From Ralstonia sp. RRA (GTDB lineage: Bacteria; Pseudomonadota; Gammaproteobacteria; Burkholderiales; Burkholderiaceae), in assembly GCF_037023145.1 (NCBI RefSeq), contig NZ_CP146092.1:1550001-1614000 (forward strand): a stretch of DNA of 64,000 nucleotides. Direction: 5' to 3'. Both the position numbers and the translations under genes were made by a program. Shown here piece by piece: positions 57,536-64,000 of the stretch. Below the pieces are notes generated by a model. It saw only the letters and a program-made list of their open reading frames with translations, was not told the DNA's origin and searched no databases. Every line of letters begins with the position of its first letter. The first letter of the stretch is position 1.

Positions 57536-59005
57536 TTAGGTCGATGGCCCTGTTCCGCCCGCCGATTTGCTATCTCGCCAGCCGCCGCCCAACGCCAGGA
57601 ACAGCGCCACCGTATCCTGCAGCCGCTGCGCACGCACCTGCACGCTACCGAGCACCGCCTGCTGGTACTGCAGATTGGCACTCAGCACTTGCAGGTAGCT
57701 GGCCACACCTGCGCGGTAGTCGGCATTGATCTCATCCAGTGCGGCACTTGCCGCCGCTTGCTCGCGCAGTTGTGCATCGAGTTGAATCGCGTCGTGTTCT
57801 AGCGCGCGCAACACATCCGCCACTTGCTCAAAAGACGTGAGCACCACTTGTCGGTAGTCCGCATCCGCAGCCTGCAAGGCCTGCTGGGCCGCACCGCGCC
57901 GGTAGTACAGACTGCCGCCCTCGAACAACGGTGCGACGAGGCTGGCGCCGATGCTCCATGCTCCGGTCTGTGCACCAAACAGATCCGCGCCGCGGTTGCT
58001 CATGCGTGCGTAGTTCGCGCTGAGCGTCAAGCTCGGCAGCATCGCGGCCGTGGCAACGCCCACTTCGGCGCTGGCCTGATGCAGGCGCGCCTGAGCCGCC
58101 AGAACATCCGGCCGCTGCCGCACCAGCTCGGAGGGCACGAGGCTGGGCAGGTCAACCGGCAGCGCCAAGCTGCCGAGCCCCACGTCTGCGGTGTCGGCTT
58201 GGGCCGGAAAACGGCCCGTCAGCACGGCCTCGAGATGCGTTGCTTGATCTCGCTTCTGCTCTAGCGGCGGCAGCGAGGCTTCCAACGCCGCCAGTTGAGC
58301 GGCCAGGCTGAGCTCGCTGGAATGCGCCATCACCCCGGCATCGACCTGGGCGTGCGCAATGTCCACCTGCTCACGCACCACCGCAATCAAGCTGCGCGTG
58401 GTGTCGATCTGTGCGGTATAGGCTGCACGCGCGATGACGGCGTTGACGAGGTTGCCAGTCAGGGTGAGATAGGCAGCGGCAAGGGCATAACGCTGGCCCT
58501 CAGTTTGTGCTGCCAGCGCTTCCACGGCCCGACGGTTGCCGCCAAACACATCGAGCACATAACTAATCGATGGGCCGAGCGTCCACAGCGTGAAGAGGCT
58601 TGGGGCCCCAGCCTGACCTAGCCGGGCAGGCACAACAGCCTGGCGTGATACATCGGCCGATGCCGTGACTTGTGGGTAGAACACCCCGGCGCCGGCTCGC
58701 AACAGGTCTTGCGCTGCGCGCAGGTTGGCTTCAGCCTGCTGCAGTGTCGGATTGGCCGCGATGGCGGTCTCCATGACGTTGTCCAGCGCGGGGCTGCCAA
58801 ACGCATGCCACCAGTCGGCAGACACCGGTGCCAGGGCAAACCGTTGTGCAACCCCATCCACCAGCCTGGTGGCGAATGGATCGCCAGCACGAAGGTAACG
58901 ATCAACGTCTGGCGCCGACGGCTCACGGAAATCCGGCCCCACGGCGCAACCACTGGCCACCAGCGCAATGGCTGTCATGCACGCCACCTTGCACGCGGCC
59001 TTCAT
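57536..59005 (-). CDS. NodT-family outer-membrane efflux lipoprotein 2
   Basis: 489 residues. Lipoprotein signal ALVASGC, then two TolC-type repeats (NPTLQQAEANLRAAQDLLRAGAG and RPDVLAAQARLHQASAEVGVATAAMLPSL). Outer-membrane duct for the ABC exporter encoded upstream. The start is ATG 59005, with AAGGAG 7 nt before it; the preceding GTG is less likely. It is coupled to the HlyD stop. Confidence 0.92.
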   Translation of the reverse strand: MKAACKVACMTAIALVASGCAVGPDFREPSAPDVDRYLRAGDPFATRLVDGVAQRFALAPVSADWWHAFGSPALDNVMETAIAANPTLQQAEANLRAAQDLLRAGAGVFYPQVTASADVSRQAVVPARLGQAGAPSLFTLWTLGPSISYVLDVFGGNRRAVEALAAQTEGQRYALAAAYLTLTGNLVNAVIARAAYTAQIDTTRSLIAVVREQVDIAHAQVDAGVMAHSSELSLAAQLAALEASLPPLEQKRDQATHLEAVLTGRFPAQADTADVGLGSLALPVDLPSLVPSELVRQRPDVLAAQARLHQASAEVGVATAAMLPSLTLSANYARMSNRGADLFGAQTGAWSIGASLVAPLFEGGSLYYRRGAAQQALQAADADYRQVVLTSFEQVADVLRALEHDAIQLDAQLREQAAASAALDEINADYRAGVASYLQVLSANLQYQQAVLGSVQVRAQRLQDTVALFLALGGGWRDSKSAGGTGPST

Positions 59006-60090
59006 CACGAAGCTCCTTGCAGGTAGACATCGACCAACTGCCCTGGATAGACCACGAGCTTGTCCGGCTGCTTGAACCGGAAGAGCAAAGGCAGCACGCG
59101 CACATCCACGCGTTCGGAGCGCTGGTCAGACAGCTCTACCTTGGGCGAGACATAGGGCTGCACCCGCACGAACTCCAGCGGCACGCTAACGTCGGTGCCC
59201 CGGAAGAACATGCGCGCCTTCACCGCGTCAGACGGCAGGCGGTGCACAAGGATCTCGTCGACGTACACCCGCACGGCCAGCTTGCTCTGTCCCGAGCGCA
59301 TCATCACCAGCGGGACGTAGCCCCGCGTATAGGCGTCATAGGTGCCTTGGGGCGAGACATAGGCGCCGGGTGAGGTGTTGACCGACATCACGATGCCATC
59401 GGCGGGCGCTCGCACGGTGTACTTGTCGAGCAGAGCGCTGGCCGCTGCCGCGCCCTTCTGCAGGGCGTCGCGCTGCTTCTGCATGGAGCGGATGTCATAG
59501 CTCCACGCGCCCGCGCGCGTCAGTTCATATTGGCGCTGTGCGACGGTCAGGTTGCCGTGTGCAACACGTACGGCATTGGCCGCGTTGTCCATCGCATCTC
59601 GACTGACAGCCTTGGGATTGAGCCGGGCGGCAGCCTCCAGCTTGTCCAATTGGTCCTGCACCGTACGCAGGCTTGCCTCTGCCGCCATCACCTGCGCGCG
59701 TGTGACCTCCAGCGTCTCCTTGCGAGGCTGCGCCAGCAGTGCGTTCAACTGGGCGTCGAGTGCATCCGCCTGCGACTGCTGCTGCGCCGTCAGGGCGCGC
59801 TGGACGGAATCTTCGATCAGGATCAGCGCATCGCCCCGCTTCACCGCTTGTCCTTCCTGCACAAGAATGCGCGCCACGGTGCCTGACACCTCGGAATACA
59901 GATTCAGGTTGGCACCGCTTTGCTGATCGCTTTCGATGATCCCATTGGCGTAGATGCCCGTGGCATACGGATTGGCCGCCGCCTGGAAGACGGGCTGCAA
60001 CGGTGGGCTCTGCCGCGCGTAGTAAATGGCGGCCCCGACACCTGCCAGCAAGCCAATCACCGAGAGCACCAATAGCCAGTGGATCTTCAT
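59005..60090 (-). CDS. HlyD/DevB-family periplasmic adaptor
   Basis: 361 residues. N-terminal anchor ([21 protein letters not shown]), lipoyl motif ([29 protein letters not shown]), coiled-coil hairpin rich in Gln/Ala/Leu, barrel domain ([24 protein letters not shown]). With the MacB-like ATPase and FtsX-type permease it forms a DevBCA-like exporter. It overlaps the ATPase gene by 4 bp. Confidence 0.92.
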   Translation of the reverse strand: MKIHWLLVLSVIGLLAGVGAAIYYARQSPPLQPVFQAAANPYATGIYANGIIESDQQSGANLNLYSEVSGTVARILVQEGQAVKRGDALILIEDSVQRALTAQQQSQADALDAQLNALLAQPRKETLEVTRAQVMAAEASLRTVQDQLDKLEAAARLNPKAVSRDAMDNAANAVRVAHGNLTVAQRQYELTRAGAWSYDIRSMQKQRDALQKGAAAASALLDKYTVRAPADGIVMSVNTSPGAYVSPQGTYDAYTRGYVPLVMMRSGQSKLAVRVYVDEILVHRLPSDAVKARMFFRGTDVSVPLEFVRVQPYVSPKVELSDQRSERVDVRVLPLLFRFKQPDKLVVYPGQLVDVYLQGAS

Positions 60091-60785
60091 CGCGCGTCTC
60101 CCCGCTCAATGCGGCTCAGGCGGCCATCCTCCATGTCGAGGATGCGACTGGCCATGTCCAGAATGCGCGCATCGTGCGTCACGATGACGATGCAACGGTG
60201 CTCGTTCAAGATCTGCGTTTTGACGAACTGCATGATCGAGCGACCGGTATCACCATCGAGCGAAGCCGTCGGTTCATCCAGGATCAGGATGTCTGGCTGC
60301 GTGACGATGGCGCGCGCAATGGCCACCCGCTGCTGCTCGCCACCGCTCAACTTGACGGGCGGCAACTGCGCCCGGTTCTTCAGGCCAACCACATCCAGGT
60401 AGTGCATGGCCTGCTCAAGCGCTTCATCCCACGGCACACGCCGCAGAATGAGCGGAATCGCAACGTTCTCCACCGTGGTTAGGCGCGTAAACAGGTGGTA
60501 GTCCTGAAACACGAAACCGATCTTGGCGAGGCGAAAATCGGCCAATGCATCAGCCCCGAGGCTCCAGATATCGACGCCGTCGACCACCGCGTGGCCACCG
60601 TCCGGGCGCAGGATGCCGGAGATCACGCTCAGCAGCGTGGTCTTGCCGCTGCCCGATGGGCCGACGATGAACAGCATCTCATTGAAGTAGGCCTCGAAGC
60701 TGACCTGCATGAGCGCACGCGTGCGTGCCTCTCCCTCGCCAAACCACTTGTCGAGCGCCTGTGCGGCAATGGCAGTGTTGGCCAC
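60087..60785 (-). CDS. ABC transporter ATP-binding protein (LolD/MacB/DevA type)
   Basis: 232 residues. Walker [13 protein letters not shown], signature [15 protein letters not shown], Walker [12 protein letters not shown]-loop VTHDARI. The family energises FtsX-type permeases. It lies between the permease (2-bp gap) and the HlyD gene (4-bp overlap). Exported substrate unknown; DevA relatives export glycolipids or proteins. Confidence 0.94.
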   Translation of the reverse strand: MANTAIAAQALDKWFGEGEARTRALMQVSFEAYFNEMLFIVGPSGSGKTTLLSVISGILRPDGGHAVVDGVDIWSLGADALADFRLAKIGFVFQDYHLFTRLTTVENVAIPLILRRVPWDEALEQAMHYLDVVGLKNRAQLPPVKLSGGEQQRVAIARAIVTQPDILILDEPTASLDGDTGRSIMQFVKTQILNEHRCIVIVTHDARILDMASRILDMEDGRLSRIERGDAR

Positions 60786-60787
60786 AG

Positions 60788-61960
60788 TTACCCCCGGAAG
60801 ATGTCGAAGGGCTCGATGCGCAGCACCTTGCGCACACCGATGTAGCCCGAGATGGCGGCAATGACGATCACCATGGCCAGCGCCAGCACCAGGTTGGCGA
60901 ACGTGATCATGGCTGCGTAGTCAGGAATGCGAAGCCGCACCAGCGCGATGGACGCCGCGCATAAGCCGATCCCGAGGCCATAGCCCACCAGCGCCACAAA
61001 GGTGGCCTGGAACACGATCATCGTTACCAGCTCATGCCCCTTGGCCCCGATTGCCTTGAGGGCGCCAAACCGTTCGAGGTTTTCCAGGATGAACGTGTAG
61101 AAGGTCTGCCCCGAGATCGACAACCCAACGATGAAGCTGATCACCGTCATCAACAGGATGTTGGTGCCCAACCCCGTCTGGTACGTATAGAAGTGCGAGA
61201 TGCGGCCGATGAACTCCTCCTTGGTCAGGGCGCGATAGCCGAGCTTGCCAACTGCGCGCTCAATGGCTGCGATATCCGCCTCACTCTTGGGCTCGATCAG
61301 GATGTACGACATCGTGTAGCGCGTGGTCGGCAGGTACTGCAGCGCGCGGCTATACGTCGTGTACAGCGTGGGCACACCGAACAGCCCGCCGGTGGCAACC
61401 TCCCCGATCCCCACAATCACGCCACGGTGGTCATTGATCTCGAACTCGGTACCAACGTGGGGGTTTTCAAGTTTGCCGAATTCAGCATCCTGAATGACGA
61501 TGAAACCGTTCTCGCCATACACGTCCTCAATGCGTCCATTGAGCATGCGCGGGCGGCCGAACAAGGTGGCGTCGTCAATGCCAACCACGGTCACGGGCTG
61601 GTAGGTACCGCTGGCCAGGCGCACGAGCGCTCCACCCGAGTACAGTGGCACGGCAAACTTCACACCGTGAATGCTGCGCACGGCGTCGAGCACGTAGTCC
61701 GGCATGCCGATGGTGTTGGCGACGGTATTGACGGCCGGGTCCATGACCCACATGCGCGCGCCGATGTTGTAGACGGAAGAGGACGACCGGTTCAGCACCC
61801 CGGCAAATAGCGAGGTCATCTCGATCATCAGGAACACCGCAAAGGTGATGCCCACCAGCAAACCGCTCAGCTTGGCCTTGTCGTTGACCAAGAGCTTGTA
61901 GGCGAGTTGGAGAATGGCTGACACGAGCCCCCCGTGGTCATGCACGGCGGGTGAGGTCAT
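60788..61960 (-). CDS. FtsX/DevC-type ABC transporter permease
   Basis: About 390 residues. One N-terminal membrane helix (SGLLVGITFAVFLMIEM), a large MacB-like periplasmic domain (about residues 50-250), and three C-terminal helices (TVISFIVGLSISGQTFYTFI, TMIVFQATFVALVGYGLGIG, LVLALAMVIVIAAISGYIGV). The start is uncertain: ATG 61960 or GTG 61924, where the latter lies nearer to the conserved QLAYKLLVND start. It is under an FNR-like promoter at 62034-62074. Confidence 0.88.
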   Translation of the reverse strand: MTSPAVHDHGGLVSAILQLAYKLLVNDKAKLSGLLVGITFAVFLMIEMTSLFAGVLNRSSSSVYNIGARMWVMDPAVNTVANTIGMPDYVLDAVRSIHGVKFAVPLYSGGALVRLASGTYQPVTVVGIDDATLFGRPRMLNGRIEDVYGENGFIVIQDAEFGKLENPHVGTEFEINDHRGVIVGIGEVATGGLFGVPTLYTTYSRALQYLPTTRYTMSYILIEPKSEADIAAIERAVGKLGYRALTKEEFIGRISHFYTYQTGLGTNILLMTVISFIVGLSISGQTFYTFILENLERFGALKAIGAKGHELVTMIVFQATFVALVGYGLGIGLCAASIALVRLRIPDYAAMITFANLVLALAMVIVIAAISGYIGVRKVLRIEPFDIFRG

Positions 61961-62033
61961 GCCTTGGGGTGACGTTCGAGAGACCCGCAATGGGCCGCGT
62001 GCCAAGTCATCGGGTGCCGATGCATGTGCCTCA

Positions 62034-62074
62034 ACGATAGCGAGTCATGCATGCCGGCCTTTGACGTGCCGCAA
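62034..62074 (-). promoter_or_regulatory. FNR/ANR-like promoter of the DevBCA-type exporter operon
   Basis: Box TTGACGTGCCGCAA at 62061-62074. After 21 bp comes the minus-strand -10 TATCGT (62039-62034), with a predicted start near 62027. Confidence 0.58.
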
Positions 62075-62103
62075 AGGCGGCGCACGCCTTGCGTGCGGAT
62101 GCG

Positions 62104-62751
62104 CTACAAGGTGTCGTCGTCCGAGAACAAGCGATGGCGTATCGCATAGCGCACGAGCGCGGCCTCGCTGGACACCTGCAGCTTGTCCATCAGGCGCATC
62201 TTATAGGTGCTGATGGTCTTGGCGCTCACGCACAGGCTGGTGGCAATTTCCGTTAGCGGTTCCCCGCGTACCAGCCGGCGATAGACCTCCATCTCCCGGT
62301 CGGACAGCCGTGTGTGCGCGGCCTCTTCGTTGGCCTCGCCCAGGCTGTGTGCCAGTTTCTCGGCCATGGGCGGGCTGACATACGTGCCGCCGCGCGCCAC
62401 CTTTTGCAGCGCCGTCACCAGTTCGGTCGCAGCGCTTTCCTTGGTCAGATAGGCCGCTGCCCCGGCGCGAAAGGCCCGCGCCACATACTGCTCCTCTGCG
62501 TGCATGGTCAGCACCAGCACACGTACGGTCGGGTGATCGTCATGCAACTGGCGCAACAGCTCCAGCCCACTGCGCCCCGGCATCGATAGGTCAAGCACGA
62601 TGACCTGCGGCTGGTGGTCACGTACAAGCTGCAGCACCTGGGTGCCGTCGGACGCCTCGCAGGCGACCTCGAAATCTCCTGCGCGCTCCAGGATATGGCG
62701 TACGCCGTCGCGCATGACAGCGTGATCGTCGGCAATCATCACGCGGATCAT
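62104..62751 (-). CDS. NarL/FixJ-family response regulator
   Basis: 215 residues. The receiver has the acidic pair in IADDH, the phospho-acceptor Asp in VLDLSMPG, the switch Thr in VLTMHAEEQ and Lys in LTKESAA. The C-terminal LuxR helix-turn-helix contains LTEIATSLCVSAKTISTYKMRLMDKL. It overlaps the kinase gene by 4 bp. It stands at the edge of the island, like DevR beside the DosR regulon, and is the only DNA-binding regulator gene visible in block 2. Confidence 0.95.
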   Translation of the reverse strand: MIRVMIADDHAVMRDGVRHILERAGDFEVACEASDGTQVLQLVRDHQPQVIVLDLSMPGRSGLELLRQLHDDHPTVRVLVLTMHAEEQYVARAFRAGAAAYLTKESAATELVTALQKVARGGTYVSPPMAEKLAHSLGEANEEAAHTRLSDREMEVYRRLVRGEPLTEIATSLCVSAKTISTYKMRLMDKLQVSSEAALVRYAIRHRLFSDDDTL

Positions 62752-64000
62752 CGTCCGGTCTCCTCGGTCACTTCGTGGGCAGCAGGAAAGCGCACGCTCA
62801 ACCGAAAGCCGCTGTTGGGCGTATGCGTGATAGAGGCCTGGCCGCCCAGCAGACGCGCACGCTCCCGAATGCCAAGCAACCCCAGCGGCATGCGCTCACC
62901 CGCTACGGGCGGCACCCCGCTCCAGCCGCGGCCGTTATCCTGAATCGACAGTTCGAGCATGTCGCCTTGCTGCGTAAACTCGATATCAACGCGGGTCGCG
63001 TCTGCATGGCGCACCACGTTGTTGAGCGCCTCCTGCACAATCCGGAACACCGAGATTGCTGCACGCTCCTGCAGCTGTGTCTCCTGGGCGTGTACGTTGA
63101 CGATCAGCCCAAAGCGCTGACGGAAGTTCTTGCCGATCCACTCGATAGCGGGCACCAGCCCCAGTTCATCAAGCAACGGCGGACGAAGATCCGCTGAAAT
63201 CTGCCGCACCGCCGCAATGGTCTCGTCAATCACGCGTTGCATGGCCTCTGTCTGAGAGATCAGCACCTTGTCACCTCCCCCGGCCTGCAGATCCGTTGCC
63301 AGCAGTGAGATGTCCATCTTGAGCGCACTCAGACGCTGCCCAAGGTCATCGTGCAGCTCCCGTGCGATGCGATGGCGCTCTTCCTCCCGCAACGCCAGAA
63401 TGCTGTCCGACAGGTGCTGCAATTCTTCCCGCGAGCGACGCAGCGCCGCTTCTGCCCGCACGCGCTCTGTGGTGTCGCGCAGCATCACGGTAAAGAGCTT
63501 GCCGCCATTCACCTCGATCTGCGAAATCGACGCCTCGATCGGGAATTCACGGCCGTCGGCATGCAGCGCGAACAACGGGCGCTGCTTGCCCATCTGGCGC
63601 TCTGATACGCCCGTCACGCCAAAACGCCGCACGTGCGCCTCGTGTGCACCGCGAAAACGTTCCGGCATGAAATCGGACAACGGACGGCCGATGGCATGCT
63701 TGGCCGGGCATCCGAACAGGGTTTCCGCCATGGGATTGAACAGAACGATGCGCTGGGCATCATCCACGGAAATGATGGCCTCCATGGAGGAGCGGATGAT
63801 GCCCGCCAACCGGGCCTCGCTCTTCTCCAAGTCGGTCAGATCCTTGGCCACCGTTGCACGCAGCATGCGAAGCCGCAGCCAATAGAAGACGAGCGCCAGA
63901 ACAGCCGCAATACTTGCCAAGGCCAACAATGCAAACGGTGCATCCCGCGCCTGAAGCGCCATGGCGAGCCAGGTGACTGACACAGCCAGCAGCAGAATGG
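62748..64000 (-). CDS. PAS sensor histidine kinase (NarX/DegS type), start beyond right edge
   Basis: 417 codons are visible and the open frame continues to the edge. Two membrane helices (ILLLAVSVTWLAMAL and FALLALASIAAVLALVFYWL) have almost no periplasmic loop between them. Then come a PAS domain (about 63480-63810; IIRSSMEAIISVDDAQRIVLFNPMAE), a HisKA_3 dimerisation helix with the His in ARELHDDLGQRLSALK, and a HATPase_c domain (VQEALNNVVRHADA, LSIQDNGRGW, GLLGIRERARLLGG). No haem-binding GAF domain as in DosS is visible. Possible further N-terminal sequence lies outside the window. Confidence 0.92.
   Translation of the reverse strand, partial: ILLLAVSVTWLAMALQARDAPFALLALASIAAVLALVFYWLRLRMLRATVAKDLTDLEKSEARLAGIIRSSMEAIISVDDAQRIVLFNPMAETLFGCPAKHAIGRPLSDFMPERFRGAHEAHVRRFGVTGVSERQMGKQRPLFALHADGREFPIEASISQIEVNGGKLFTVMLRDTTERVRAEAALRRSREELQHLSDSILALREEERHRIARELHDDLGQRLSALKMDISLLATDLQAGGGDKVLISQTEAMQRVIDETIAAVRQISADLRPPLLDELGLVPAIEWIGKNFRQRFGLIVNVHAQETQLQERAAISVFRIVQEALNNVVRHADATRVDIEFTQQGDMLELSIQDNGRGWSGVPPVAGERMPLGLLGIRERARLLGGQASITHTPNSGFRLSVRFPAAHEVTEETGR

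Overview
The window is GC-rich (mid-60s percent by eye), densely coding DNA with Burkholderiaceae-type genes: a Gram-negative porin, NodT/OprM efflux lipoproteins, polyhydroxybutyrate (PHB) enzymes and a PQQ ethanol-oxidation cluster. A Ralstonia or Cupriavidus relative is the best guess from family content. No rRNA, tRNA, CRISPR array or transposase was seen. Two functional blocks meet near 19.6 kb.

Block 1 (1-19,565) is a nearly complete system for periplasmic alcohol oxidation by a PQQ enzyme. It holds cytochrome c-550 PedF (cut by the left edge), a divergent sigma-54 activator of the AcoR type, a proline iminopeptidase, pqqABCDE, a small cytochrome c, the PQQ alcohol dehydrogenase (exaA type), a cytochrome b561, a PQQ-associated beta-propeller, a TonB receptor, an NAD aldehyde dehydrogenase (exaC type), a SoxYZ-like carrier, two PQQ-associated metallo-hydrolases and a porin. 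Six sequences with sigma-54 -24/-12 geometry lie in front of pedF, the activator, exaA, exaC, the SoxYZ-like gene and the porin. GGAACA/TGTTGC half-sites lie upstream of several of them. The activator therefore probably controls the whole block.

Block 2 (19,694-64,000) is a low-oxygen/dormancy island. Its gene content resembles the low-oxygen-activated (lxa) locus of Burkholderia cenocepacia. It also has functional counterparts to many members of the mycobacterial DosR regulon: Hsp20, a cation P-type ATPase, PfkB, a nitroreductase, a class II ribonucleotide reductase, a CBS protein, an APH/P-loop kinase fusion, a hydrolase with a phosphoribosyltransferase, a ribosome-hibernation factor, and a NarL-type response regulator with a histidine kinase. 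It adds PHB metabolism (phaC, phbB, two phasins), acetate kinase with a MaoC-Pta fusion for fermentative ATP, two tripartite-type exporters, FtsH, a beta-CASP hydrolase, an AMP-phosphorylase-like enzyme, a PRPP-synthase-like protein, a rhomboid protease and PolX.

Reading the intergenic DNA by hand gave nine FNR/ANR-like boxes (TTGAY-N4-NNCAA) in block 2. Most are followed 21-22 bp later by a plausible -10 hexamer, which is the geometry of a class II FNR promoter. They can account for nearly all transcription units of the island: the 8-gene phaC-to-ackA operon, the hsp20-to-mgtA operon, rhomboid, polX, hpf, the nitroreductase-to-phbB operon, the divergent adh-nrd and APH-kinase units, the second phasin unit, and the DevBCA-like exporter operon. 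The histidine kinase at the right edge is incomplete.
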